64,000 nt of DNA from Fredinandcohnia quinoae. Its GTDB lineage: Bacteria; Bacillota; Bacilli; Bacillales; Bacillaceae_L. The DNA lies in assembly GCF_022427965.1 (NCBI RefSeq), contig NZ_JAKTTI010000001.1, positions 186,001 to 250,000 on the forward strand, read 5' to 3'. The notes below the pieces were generated by a model. That model worked only from the letters and a program-made list of their open reading frames with translations. It had not been told where the DNA came from and did not search any database. The position numbers were made by a program, and so were the translations under genes. This document shows, one piece after another, positions 36,232 through 44,998 of this stretch. The first letter of the stretch is position 1, and each line of letters starts with the position of its first letter.

Positions 36232-36750
36232 TTAGATTGCTTTTTTTAGCTCCCACATTAAAAACCTGCCGTCTTTCTTAGTGCATCTCATTCCAAGTTT
36301 TTCAAATAACTGGATGGATCGGAAATTACTTTCACAACATTCTGTAATTACTTTTTTCGCATTTGTTTGAGTGGTTAGCCATTCAATCATTGCATCAACT
36401 GCTTCATATGTTAATATTGAATTTTGAAATTCATTACTCATATTAAAACATAAATGAACCGTACCATTATTATCTGGTTTTCCTTGAATATAAATATCTC
36501 CAATAATCTGCTTATCCTCATAATTAATAATGATCCATAGTCCCCAGCCATAATATGTGTTGTCTATTTCCATTTCCTCAATATATAATGGCAAGATTCC
36601 CGTTATTAAAGCTGATGGCCAGCCCTTCGGAATCGTAATGGGTGATTTTTGTTCAAGCTCATTACGATGGAAAATCAATGATTTTGCTATATCCAAAGAG
36701 CAGGGTACGATTAAAAGGTGTTCTGTAAAGATTTCAATCATCCTATTCAA
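36232..36750 (-). CDS. GNAT-family N-acetyltransferase
   Basis: Predicted acetyltransferase of about 172 residues. GNAT features are the N-terminal FTEHLLIVPCSLDIAKSL, the strand-rich core GWGLWIIINYEDKQIIGDIYIQGKP, and the C-terminal LTTQTNAKKVITECCESNFRSIQLFEKLGM, typical of the RimJ/YdaF-like group. The classical Q/RxxGxG/A acetyl-CoA loop is not obvious: the segment FQNSILTYEAVDAMIEW lies in its place, so activity is uncertain. TTG at 36750 is 4 nt from AAGGAG; ATG at 36741 is the alternative. It begins a short minus-strand unit with the Asp23 gene. Confidence 0.78.
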   Translation of the reverse strand: MNRMIEIFTEHLLIVPCSLDIAKSLIFHRNELEQKSPITIPKGWPSALITGILPLYIEEMEIDNTYYGWGLWIIINYEDKQIIGDIYIQGKPDNNGTVHLCFNMSNEFQNSILTYEAVDAMIEWLTTQTNAKKVITECCESNFRSIQLFEKLGMRCTKKDGRFLMWELKKAI

Positions 36751-36827
36751 CACACTCCTTCTAACTATATTTTACTAGCAAGCTAGGTAGTAAGTAGGTA
36801 ACATGATATGGGATTGATTTCTTTACC

Positions 36828-36872
36828 GGAAAAAAATAAAAGGTGTTATAGAATAGTATATTCTATAACACC
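36828..36872 (-). terminator. Terminator after the DUF420 gene
   Basis: Perfect 14-bp stem GGTGTTATAGAATA/TATTCTATAACACC with a 3-nt loop and a T-rich tail on the minus strand, downstream of the ctaG-DUF420 unit. Confidence 0.88.
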
Positions 36873-36890
36873 TAATTCATATTACATACT

Positions 36891-37358
36891 TTAAGATCCA
36901 AGGATTGCTTTAATAAGTGATGTTGTTTCTCCACCTGTGTAAAAGACATAAAGCAATAAATAAACGGCAACACCTGTTAGAGCAGAAAATACCCAGATAA
37001 TACTTGTTATTGGCCCAATTTTTCGGTGTTTTTCGATCTTGTTTTTATATCCGAGATAAAGGGTAATAACACCGAGTATCGCACCAATTGTTGCTAAGTT
37101 TATATGAAATATTAGAAAAATCGTGTAATAAATTTTAATATCATCTGGTCCACCAAAAGAAGTGTTTCCAAGGAAAATTGTTCGAGACATATAGATGATA
37201 AAGAAAACTAATGCAAATATTGCTGCCAATGTCATTGTTTTTTTGTGTGCTTCTATATTTCTCTTTTTTATTAAATACCAACCGATGACAACACATACTG
37301 CACTTAATACAATAAAAATTGTACTAAGTGTTGGTAAAATTGGCAATGTATGATTCAT
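36891..37358 (-). CDS. DUF420 membrane protein (YozB-like)
   Basis: Integral membrane protein of 155 residues with four to five hydrophobic segments, DUF420 family, as in B. subtilis YozB. It has conserved histidines suited to haem or metal binding (AHKKTMTLAA near 33-42, FHINLATIGAILGVITLYLGY near 82-102, KHRKIGPITSIIWVFSALTGV near 108-128). DUF420 proteins commonly sit beside cytochrome oxidase and CtaG genes and are thought to help oxidase assembly. It starts 26 nt after ctaG stops, so the two are likely cotranscribed. Confidence 0.87.
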   Translation of the reverse strand: MNHTLPILPTLSTIFIVLSAVCVVIGWYLIKKRNIEAHKKTMTLAAIFALVFFIIYMSRTIFLGNTSFGGPDDIKIYYTIFLIFHINLATIGAILGVITLYLGYKNKIEKHRKIGPITSIIWVFSALTGVAVYLLLYVFYTGGETTSLIKAILGS

Positions 37359-37384
37359 GTTTAACCTCTCTTATTTTATTCAAG

Positions 37385-38302
37385 CTAATTGATTCGTGGT
37401 TCGTTCAATGCATTTGAGTCAACCATAAGATCCTCATCTAATTCATCAATTCCCCGTTCTTTTCTGGCCCATTCAAAGAATACGATAGCTAAAAAGATTC
37501 CATAGATGATCTCTTGCATGATTTTCATTATAACTCCACCTGTTCGCTGATCTTCAAGTGCGGACATTGAAGTGAACATATCTGGACCAGAAAGGTCAAT
37601 CTGTGATAGTAATGAAGCCGGTACACAAAGTTCAAGTGACTTAGTCCATGCCCCAAGCTCTGTATAGGTTGCATAAAATGCAGCATCTGAAAAAATAATT
37701 AAAGCACAGGCTGGAGTTATTAAAATTCCATCAGCAAAAATATAACCGATTTTTTTTAAACCATGTAAGTTATTCCATCCCTCTAACTTATTAAGTAAAG
37801 GCCACCACATTAGAATTGCAGCGATAAAGATTATTGAAGTTACCGACGCATGCAGAATTACATTAGTTTTTACAAAATCATGAATAAATGGAATATGATA
37901 AAAAGAAAATATACCATTGAAAAGAAATAAAGCAATAATTGGAGAAGTAAGCAATTTTATTATTGGCTTAATTATTCGTTGATTTACAATACGGCTCCAT
38001 ACCCAGTTGGGAATACCAAGAATAAATAATGGCGCAATGACTAAGTAGAGAATCGCCATCTGAACCATATGTGTTGTAAAAATAATATGCCCCAATAAAT
38101 CAATCGGACTTCCTTTGCAAATATATAATAGGACCATTCCTAAAACAAACATGACTTTTGTCTTAATGGGTGTGGGCTCAGAACCAGAAAAGCGATGACG
38201 CCATGGCCCAATAAGTAAAAAATATAATAGTGTAATAACTAAAAGTGAAATCAAAAAGTAAGGACTCCATAGTGCTCGAAAACCAAATATATTTAATGAC
38301 AT
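37385..38302 (-). CDS. ctaG: Cytochrome c oxidase assembly factor CtaG
   Basis: Membrane protein (Caa3_CtaG family) required for assembly of caa3 oxidase in B. subtilis. From the ATG at 38302 (after GAGGTGA) it has 305 residues and seven membrane segments. Family hallmarks include LLGHIIFTTHMVQMAILYLV, a histidine-containing helix, IPFIHDFVKTNVILHASVTSIIF and WWPLLNKLEGWNNL. An upstream extension of the frame to 38395 has no ribosome site and lies in the ctaF-ctaG gap. It is separated from ctaF by a terminator. Confidence 0.93.
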   Translation of the reverse strand: MSLNIFGFRALWSPYFLISLLVITLLYFLLIGPWRHRFSGSEPTPIKTKVMFVLGMVLLYICKGSPIDLLGHIIFTTHMVQMAILYLVIAPLFILGIPNWVWSRIVNQRIIKPIIKLLTSPIIALFLFNGIFSFYHIPFIHDFVKTNVILHASVTSIIFIAAILMWWPLLNKLEGWNNLHGLKKIGYIFADGILITPACALIIFSDAAFYATYTELGAWTKSLELCVPASLLSQIDLSGPDMFTSMSALEDQRTGGVIMKIMQEIIYGIFLAIVFFEWARKERGIDELDEDLMVDSNALNEPRIN

Positions 38303-38404
38303 TATCTGTATCACCTCACAAGTAAACAATATGTATACATTGTTAATTATACCTTTACTGTTTCGCCCAAGCAATGAACGAATTATGAACAACACTATCC
38401 GTTA

Positions 38405-38437
38405 TTTTAATAAAGAAAGCCGGCTAGATAGCCGACT
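38405..38437 (-). terminator. Terminator of the ctaCDEF operon
   Basis: Stem AGTCGGCT/AGCCGGCT (paired through one G-U only on the minus strand) with a 4-nt loop and a T-rich tail, after the ctaF stop. Confidence 0.75.
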
Positions 38438-38454
38438 CTCTTATGATTGTAACA

Positions 38455-38787
38455 TTACCACCAAATAATCGTCATGAAAGCTAATACAGTGATTGCAGCA
38501 ATAAATACCCCCGAAAAAAGGAACATTTTTGGTGCTTCATGACCTTTGTGGTTCATATGCATGAAATAAAACAATTGAAAAATAACTTGAATGACTGCTA
38601 AAAGAATGATGAATGGTACTGTAAACCATGCAGTATATTCTTTATAGCCTACCGCTAAAAATGCAACCAATGTTAAAAAGATCATAAGTACAAATGAAAT
38701 CACTTGATGTTTCATTTCTTCAGCATTCTTTTTTCTACGGTATATTAAATCCACATTAGGGTTACCTGAATTTGTTTGATTTGTCAT
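38455..38787 (-). CDS. ctaF: caa3 oxidase subunit IV (CtaF)
   Basis: Small subunit of caa3-type cytochrome c oxidase, 110 residues with three membrane segments (about 27-48, 53-75 and 85-108), matching the COX4-prokaryotic family. Features include the N-terminal basic stretch RRKKNAEEMKHQVISF and FQLFYFMHMNHKG near 72-84. It starts 6 nt after the ctaE stop and ends the operon. Confidence 0.92.
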   Translation of the reverse strand: MTNQTNSGNPNVDLIYRRKKNAEEMKHQVISFVLMIFLTLVAFLAVGYKEYTAWFTVPFIILLAVIQVIFQLFYFMHMNHKGHEAPKMFLFSGVFIAAITVLAFMTIIWW

Positions 38788-38793
38788 ATCAGT

Positions 38794-39417
38794 TTATCCC
38801 ACCAATCCCATTAAATATACAACAGTAAAGATGAACACCCAAACTACGTCAATAAAATGCCAATAAAGACTTGCAACATAAAACTTTGGTGCATTGTATA
38901 AGTCTAGTCCACGCTTTGCATTACGTACCATAAGTGTAATGATCCAGCATAATCCAAACAATACGTGAGCCCCGTGAGTTCCAACTAACGTATAGAAAGC
39001 AGAACCGAATGCACTACTAGTAATGGTATGTCTATATTCATGCACATAATGATTGAACTCATAGATTTCTAAACATAAAAATGCTAATCCAAGAAGAACG
39101 GTTAAACCTAACCAAAGTTGCATTTTCTTGAAATTGAAGTTCTTCATATGGTACATCGCATATACACTTGTTAAGGAACTTGTTAATAAGAGCATTGTTG
39201 CAACAAAAACTAGTGGTAAGTCAAAAATTGCCGTCGATGGCTCACCACCATTAACACTGTCTTTAAGTGCTAAATAAGTAGCAAATAATGAAGCAAATAG
39301 TACAGTTTCCCCACCTAGAAACAACCAAAAGCCAATGAATTTATTTTTCCCTTCAAGGGTCGCCTTTTCAGGAGATGCAGGAAATGTTTCTGCTGTTAAT
39401 TTTTCTTCAACATGCAT
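38794..39417 (-). CDS. ctaE: caa3 oxidase subunit III (CtaE)
   Basis: Integral membrane subunit III of the haem-copper oxidase, 207 residues with five membrane segments. Typical motifs are KFIGFWLFLGGETVLFASLFATYL near 25-48, SAFYTLVGTHGAHVLFGLCW near 138-157, and WHFIDVVWVFIFTVVYLMG at the C-terminus. Its ATG shares one base with the ctaD stop codon (TAATG), so translation is coupled. Confidence 0.96.
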   Translation of the reverse strand: MHVEEKLTAETFPASPEKATLEGKNKFIGFWLFLGGETVLFASLFATYLALKDSVNGGEPSTAIFDLPLVFVATMLLLTSSLTSVYAMYHMKNFNFKKMQLWLGLTVLLGLAFLCLEIYEFNHYVHEYRHTITSSAFGSAFYTLVGTHGAHVLFGLCWIITLMVRNAKRGLDLYNAPKFYVASLYWHFIDVVWVFIFTVVYLMGLVG

Positions 39418-41285
39418 TATGCCCTAACCTCCTTGTCATCGCCTTGTAAGTCTTCTTTATGGATATGATATCCACGATCATCTTTGATTGAACGTAAGAA
39501 CATTGAACCGAATGTAATAACCGCACCTAAGATAATAACCGGTAATGACCAAGCTTTTCCATCCGGGTGATACAAGAATCCAAATGCAGCAACAAATAAT
39601 CCAAATGAGATCATAAGTGGCAAAATAGAACTATTTGGCATATGGATATCTCCTAATGGTTCTGCAGGAGTCATCCCTTTTTTATTTTGCATTTTTTCGA
39701 TCCAAAGTGGATCTATACCACGCACTAATGGAAGCTGTTTAAAATTATATTCTGGTGGTGGAGATGGAATTGCCCATTCAAGGGTACGACCATCTTCCCA
39801 AGCATCCGCCGTAGCAACTGGGCCGTTAATTGATGTTTTAATTACATTGTATAAGAACACGATTACACCAACGGCCATGAAAGCAGCACCAATTGAACTT
39901 ATTAAGTTTCCAGCTTCTAAACCTTGACCAGGTAAGAATGTAAAGATTCGACGTGGCATACCCATTAAACCAAGGAAATGCTGGATAAAGAATGTTAAAT
40001 GGAAACCGATTAAGAATAACCAGAACGTAATTTTACCTAATGTTTCATTAAGCATTCTACCAAACATTTTCGGCCACCAGTAATGAACACCTGCTAAAAT
40101 ACCTAACACAACACCACCAACAATAACATAGTGGAAGTGGGCAACAACAAAGTACGTATCATGATATTGGTAATCTGCTGGTGCAGAAGCTACCATAATA
40201 CCTGTAACTCCACCCATTACGAATGATGGGATAAATGCAATTGCGTAATGCATTGGAGTTGTAAATTTTATTGAGCCGCCCCACATAGTAAAGAGCCAGT
40301 TAAATATTTTTATACCGGTCGGGACCCCGATCGCCATCGTTGCTACAGCAAAAATCGCATTTGCAATCGGTCCTAAACCTGTTGTGAACATATGGTGAGC
40401 CCATACCATGAAACCTAAGAAACCAATTAAAACTGTCGCAAATACCATTGATGTATATCCAAATAATCTTTTTCTAGAAAATGTAGAAAAGATTTCTGAG
40501 AATATACCAAAGGCAGGAAGTACTAGGATATATACTTCTGGGTGACCAAATATCCAGAACAGGTGCTCCCATATAATAGTATTACCACCTAATTCAACTC
40601 TAAAGAAACCTGTGCCAAATATACGATCCAACATCATAAATAATAAACCAACAGTAAGTGGAGGGAATGCAAATAAAATCAATCCTGAAGCCACAAATGT
40701 AGTCCAAGTAAACATTGGCATGCGCATATATGTCATTCCAGGTGCTCTCATTGTAATAATAGTTACTAGAAAGTTAATACCACCAATTAAAGTACCAATA
40801 CCTGAAATTTGTAAGCCCAATACATAGAAATCAATCCCATGTCCAGGTGAATGTAATGAAAGTGATGCATAGGAAGTCCATCCAGCATCAGGCGCTCCAC
40901 CTAAAAACCAACTAAGATTTAGAAAAACTCCTCCAAAGAAAAACAACCAAAATCCTAAAGCATTTACAAATGGGAATGCTACGTCACGTGCCCCAATTTG
41001 CAATGGCATAACTGCATTCATTAACCCCAACAAGAGAGGCATGGCTGCTAGAAATATCATTGTTGTACCATGCATAGTTAATATTTCATTAAAAAATCCA
41101 GCAGATACAAAGTTATTATCAGGTACAGCAAGCTGAATTCTAATGACTAGCGCTTCAAGTCCTCCAAGAATGAAGAAGAACCCACCCGCTATAAGATAAA
41201 GCTTGGCAATTTTCTTATGGTCTACTGTTGTTAAATAGTCCCATAACACAGCGCCAAACCCTTTTTTCTGAGTTAACGTGCTCAC
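39417..41285 (-). CDS. ctaD: caa3 oxidase subunit I (CtaD)
   Basis: Catalytic subunit holding haem a and the haem a3-CuB centre, which reduces O2 and pumps protons. The 622 residues cover 12 core helices plus two extra C-terminal helices usual in Bacillus. Key motifs are LTMHGTTMIFL (low-spin haem His), WIFGHPEVYILVLPAFG near 240 with the His-Tyr crosslink, WAHHMFTTG near 290 (CuB histidines), and VVAHFHYVIVGG near 375 (haem a3 and haem a ligands). It follows ctaC at 29 bp. Confidence 0.97.
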   Translation of the reverse strand: MSTLTQKKGFGAVLWDYLTTVDHKKIAKLYLIAGGFFFILGGLEALVIRIQLAVPDNNFVSAGFFNEILTMHGTTMIFLAAMPLLLGLMNAVMPLQIGARDVAFPFVNALGFWLFFFGGVFLNLSWFLGGAPDAGWTSYASLSLHSPGHGIDFYVLGLQISGIGTLIGGINFLVTIITMRAPGMTYMRMPMFTWTTFVASGLILFAFPPLTVGLLFMMLDRIFGTGFFRVELGGNTIIWEHLFWIFGHPEVYILVLPAFGIFSEIFSTFSRKRLFGYTSMVFATVLIGFLGFMVWAHHMFTTGLGPIANAIFAVATMAIGVPTGIKIFNWLFTMWGGSIKFTTPMHYAIAFIPSFVMGGVTGIMVASAPADYQYHDTYFVVAHFHYVIVGGVVLGILAGVHYWWPKMFGRMLNETLGKITFWLFLIGFHLTFFIQHFLGLMGMPRRIFTFLPGQGLEAGNLISSIGAAFMAVGVIVFLYNVIKTSINGPVATADAWEDGRTLEWAIPSPPPEYNFKQLPLVRGIDPLWIEKMQNKKGMTPAEPLGDIHMPNSSILPLMISFGLFVAAFGFLYHPDGKAWSLPVIILGAVITFGSMFLRSIKDDRGYHIHKEDLQGDDKEVRA

Positions 41286-41314
41286 AATGTGACCTCCTTA
41301 TTAATTATTTCCTA

Positions 41315-42367
41315 TTAATCTTCTACTGAAAGACCCATCAAATATTCAGCCAAAGCATCTAATTCTTCATTCGTCAAACCTTTATTATCATAAGAACCTG
41401 ACATTTTATTACCCGGTTTAACTTCCTCTGGGTCTTTTATCCATTTCTTTAAATTATCTTCAGTAAATGTTAATCGACCAGCAATACTAGAGCGGTCACC
41501 GAAGTTCGCTAAGTTTGGAGCAGTACTTTTGTCTCCAGGAGTAATTGCATGGCAAGCAATACAATTATTATTCTTAAAGAGTTCCTCACCAGCTTTTGCT
41601 AAATCTGTTTTAGCTTCTGCTTTAGCATTTTGCATATTTTCAATCCACTTATCAAACTCATCTCTTGGTAATGGCTTAACTTTAAAGTCCATTAATGCAT
41701 GGGACGGTCCACAAAGCTCTGCACATTTTCCATAGAAAATGCCTCCAGCATCTTTAGTACGTTCTGAATCAAATTCCAGCCAGAATTTATTAGTGTTATC
41801 AGTATTAGTATCTAATTTCCCACCAATTGCTGGAATCCAGAAAGAGTGCTTAACATCTGATGAAATAAGATTAAAATATACTTTTTCATCGGTAGGAACA
41901 ATTAGGTCTTGCGATGTTACAATTTTTTGATTTGGGTATTCAAATTCCCACCAATAAAGATTTGAAGTTACATTCACAACAAGAGCATCTTTATCATCCA
42001 TCGCTTTTACATCAGCTAATTTGAATGTTGCTGAAACAGTTGGAACCACCAATATTAAGAGTAAAAGAATAGGAATAACAGTCCAGATAATCTCTAGTGT
42101 GTGGTTACCTTCAACTTGTTTTGGAATTTTGTTCTCTTCCCCTTTTTTACGTCGAAAACGAAAAACTACATAAATGAAGATAACAGTTACAACTGCAATA
42201 ACTACAACCATAATCCATACAGCAAGCATAATTAAGTCATACTGCATATCTGCAACTTCACCTGCTGGTCGAAGTGCGGATACAGTTGGTTCTCCACAGC
42301 CTGCTAACAGTAGCGCTATAAAACTAAATAGTGAAAATAAGCGCATATTTGGTAGCCATTTTTTCAT
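41315..42367 (-). CDS. ctaC: caa3 oxidase subunit II with fused cytochrome c (CtaC)
   Basis: Lipoprotein subunit II that receives electrons. The 350 residues contain a lipobox LLAGC (Cys24), two membrane helices (about 40-65 and 90-112), the CuA domain with DVKHSFWIPA and CAELCGPSHALM near 216-227, and a C-terminal cytochrome c domain with the haem-binding NNCIACH near 269-275 and a distal Met (GNKMSGSYDNKG) near 320. The attached cytochrome marks this as caa3 type. It begins 104 bp after ctaB. Confidence 0.97.
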   Translation of the reverse strand: MKKWLPNMRLFSLFSFIALLLAGCGEPTVSALRPAGEVADMQYDLIMLAVWIMVVVIAVVTVIFIYVVFRFRRKKGEENKIPKQVEGNHTLEIIWTVIPILLLLILVVPTVSATFKLADVKAMDDKDALVVNVTSNLYWWEFEYPNQKIVTSQDLIVPTDEKVYFNLISSDVKHSFWIPAIGGKLDTNTDNTNKFWLEFDSERTKDAGGIFYGKCAELCGPSHALMDFKVKPLPRDEFDKWIENMQNAKAEAKTDLAKAGEELFKNNNCIACHAITPGDKSTAPNLANFGDRSSIAGRLTFTEDNLKKWIKDPEEVKPGNKMSGSYDNKGLTNEELDALAEYLMGLSVED

Positions 42368-42471
42368 AGCTTAATCAAACCCCTCTTTCGATTATTAATT
42401 ACAATATCTTATAAAAAGATATAAATTCCTTCTTAGTAGAAAGAATTGTAAAAATATATTGTGAAACTCAC

Positions 42472-43413
42472 TTAGATTAGAGTAACGATAACCATTGCTA
42501 CAAACAGAATGGTCAAATAATTAAGTGAGTATACAAACATTAGCTTTGCCCATTTAATATCATCTTTCATTTTAAATCCTTTGAAGCCTATTAGTAGCCA
42601 ACCAAGATTCAGAAATGTTGCCAACACAACAAAGGGTATCCCTAATGAAAATAGATAAAAGGGTAATGGTAGAAGACAAGCAACCCAAATTACAATTTGG
42701 CGTTTTGTCATTTCAAATCCATGCACAACTGGAAGCATTGGCACTCCAGCTTCCCTATATTCTTCACAACGCTTCATAGCAAGTGCAAGAAAATGAGGGG
42801 GTTGCCATATGAACATAATTAAAAATAAAACCCATGCTACTATATGTAAGTCTGCATCAACTGCAGCCCAGCCTATCAAAGGTGGAACTGCTCCCGAAAT
42901 ACTACCTATGACCGTATTAATTGTATATCTTCGTTTGGACCACATTGTGTATAAGAAAATGTAAGAGAAAACACCAACAATACCTATAATAGCAGCGGTG
43001 ACAGTTGTTAGTAGCAACAATCCAGTTCCTATTAGTATGAGTAAAGTGCCTAAAAGTAACACATAATTCGCGTTAATTTTACCGGTTACAGTTGGTCTAG
43101 ATTTTGTACGTTCCATAACATGATCAATATCACGGTCATAATAGTTATTAATTGCGCATGAGCCCGCGATAACTAATGAAGAGCCAATGATCGTGTAAAG
43201 TACAATATCAATCTCTTGCGTAAAGCTCATCCCGGAAAAATATAGTGCAAGCCAGAGTCCTGTAAAAGTAGTGATCAAATTGGAATTAACTATGCCAATC
43301 TTTATTAACGCTAAAAAATCCTTCCATACCGTAGTATTCTGCACAGGGATTTGATTTCCATTGTCACGTATATGTTTATCTGCACTAAGTACAGATTTCG
43401 TGCCAGTCATCAT
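42472..43413 (-). CDS. ctaB: Protohaem IX farnesyltransferase (haem O synthase, CtaB)
   Basis: UbiA-family membrane prenyltransferase that adds farnesyl to haem b, giving haem O. The 313 residues have about nine membrane segments and the two Asp-rich loops: [19 protein letters not shown] near 108-126 and the second loop near 225-240. The ATG follows AAGGAGG. It heads the cta cluster and lies opposite ctaA, with a 585-bp intergenic region between them. Confidence 0.96.
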   Translation of the reverse strand: MMTGTKSVLSADKHIRDNGNQIPVQNTTVWKDFLALIKIGIVNSNLITTFTGLWLALYFSGMSFTQEIDIVLYTIIGSSLVIAGSCAINNYYDRDIDHVMERTKSRPTVTGKINANYVLLLGTLLILIGTGLLLLTTVTAAIIGIVGVFSYIFLYTMWSKRRYTINTVIGSISGAVPPLIGWAAVDADLHIVAWVLFLIMFIWQPPHFLALAMKRCEEYREAGVPMLPVVHGFEMTKRQIVIWVACLLPLPFYLFSLGIPFVVLATFLNLGWLLIGFKGFKMKDDIKWAKLMFVYSLNYLTILFVAMVIVTLI

Positions 43414-43998
43414 GAAGCCTCCTTAATCTTTCAAACACCAATTTTTAAATATTTCCGCCTTCACTCTGAAAAAACGCACTATTTCTAAAATAAAGCGTTT
43501 TCGCGTTGAGGGGATATATGGAAATACGTCTTGCATTTTATTATATGTTATTTTACATGTACTATAAATTATATTGAAAAATACCTCTTCTGTATATTAA
43601 ATCACATTTTTTGCTTTTTTTGTGAACATTTAATGAATAAATTATGACTTTTTTGTGTCTTAGTCTAATGAATTACTTTGGATTTTTTACTATTTTCACT
43701 ATACTAATAGTGTTTTCTTGTTGCAAAAATCAAATGAAGCAGCACAAAACCCTATATCTATTTCTAGCAAACTCCTCTGCATTATTCAACCTTTTTTACA
43801 ATAATATTTTAAAAATATTTCATTATTTACATATTGTTTAAGAATATATAAAAGTGTACGATTGAAAAAGTATATTTAAAAAATTAATTTTTTTGATATT
43901 TATTGTTTAATTCGATATGATAGGTAGCGGAGTGTTTAACTTCATCATTCTGTCAATTAACTTAATTAAATAATTTTCTATGTAAGAAGGTGTGTTTT
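43414..43998. promoter_or_regulatory. ctaA-ctaB divergent control region
   Basis: A 585-bp AT-rich gap with no convincing gene. In B. subtilis this region is controlled by ResD. A TTTGTGAA(C) element at 43619-43627 resembles a ResD half-site. Near ctaB there is a terminator-like hairpin (listed separately). Promoters for ctaA and ctaB must lie here, but I cannot place -35/-10 pairs with confidence. Confidence 0.5.
43466..43501 (-). terminator. Candidate attenuator in the ctaB leader
   Basis: Stem AAAACGC/GCGTTTT with inner TATTT/AAATA pairing and a six-T tail on the minus strand, 53 bp before the ctaB start. No minus-strand gene precedes it, so it would act within the ctaB 5' leader. Confidence 0.55.
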
Positions 43999-44964
43999 TT
44001 GAAGCGGTCTCTTAAATGGTTCGCTGTATTAACTACAATCGGAATGCTGTTTGTCTTAATAGGTGGGGCACTTGTTACAAAAACGGAATCCGGTGCAGGT
44101 TGTGGAACCTCTTGGCCTCTATGTAATGGTAAATTAATACCTACAGAAATAACCCCCGAACTCATTATAGAATTAAGTCATAGAGTTGTTTCTGGTTCTG
44201 TAGGGTTAATGGTATTAATTCTATCTATTTGGTCATGGAAAGCAATCGGACATATTCGTGAAACAAAGTTTCTAGCATTTATTTCATTCTTTTTTCTTTT
44301 ATTGCAAGGATTAATAGGTGCTGCAGCTGTTGTTTGGGGTCAATCTGATGCAGTGCTAGCTTTACATTTTGGTGTATCACTTATTTCCTTTGCATCTGTA
44401 TTACTTTTAACACTACTTATTTTTGAAGTTGATAAAAAGTTTGATGCTGATTCATTAGTCATTGACCGAAAAATGCGTAATCAAATCTACGCAATTTCAA
44501 TTTATAGCTATATAGTTGTGTATTCGGGAGCACTTGTAAGACATATGAATGCTTCACTTGCTTGTCCAGATTGGCCAGTTTGTAACTATAATCAATTAGG
44601 TTTACCCACACAAATTCACGAGTGGGTTCAAATGGGACATCGAATACTAGCAGGTGGAATTTTCATTTGGATTTTACTCCTCACCATTCATACTATTAAG
44701 CATTATAAACATGAAAAAGTGCTCTATTGGGGTTGGATTTTTGCACTGATTCTAGTCTCCCTACAAGTATCCTCTGGAGCGATAATCGTATTTACGAATC
44801 TAAATCTATTTGTTGCACTTGCACATGCATTATTTATATCCTGTCTTTTTGGAGTTTTTAGCTATTTAATTTTACTATCATCTCGTAGCAAGAAAAATGA
44901 AGCAGCTTTACAATCTAAAAATGCATCCAAACAAGAAGATGTACATCAAGTAAGTGCCCAATAA
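43999..44964 (+). CDS. ctaA: Haem A synthase CtaA
   Basis: Membrane enzyme that oxidises haem O to haem A for the caa3 oxidase. From the TTG at 43999 (after AAGAAGGTG) it has 321 residues and eight membrane segments in two four-helix halves, each with paired haem-ligand histidines (ELSHRVVSG and [17 protein letters not shown] and ALAHALFI). Two cysteine pairs, [11 protein letters not shown] near 34-44 and [10 protein letters not shown] near 188-197, are typical of Bacillus CtaA. It is divergent from ctaB and ends at a bidirectional terminator facing pyc. Confidence 0.95.
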   Translation: MKRSLKWFAVLTTIGMLFVLIGGALVTKTESGAGCGTSWPLCNGKLIPTEITPELIIELSHRVVSGSVGLMVLILSIWSWKAIGHIRETKFLAFISFFFLLLQGLIGAAAVVWGQSDAVLALHFGVSLISFASVLLLTLLIFEVDKKFDADSLVIDRKMRNQIYAISIYSYIVVYSGALVRHMNASLACPDWPVCNYNQLGLPTQIHEWVQMGHRILAGGIFIWILLLTIHTIKHYKHEKVLYWGWIFALILVSLQVSSGAIIVFTNLNLFVALAHALFISCLFGVFSYLILLSSRSKKNEAALQSKNASKQEDVHQVSAQ

Positions 44965-44998
44965 AAAAACGAGAAGCTTATCGCTTCTCGCTTTTTTA
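44963..44998. terminator. Bidirectional terminator between ctaA and pyc
   Basis: Stem CGAGAAGC/GCTTCTCG with a 5-nt loop and long A and T runs on both sides, between convergent genes. Confidence 0.92.

Noticed and set aside
43644-43841. A 65-codon plus-strand frame in the ctaA-ctaB gap
   Set aside because: Hydrophobic, low-complexity, no ribosome site, and located where divergent promoters are expected.
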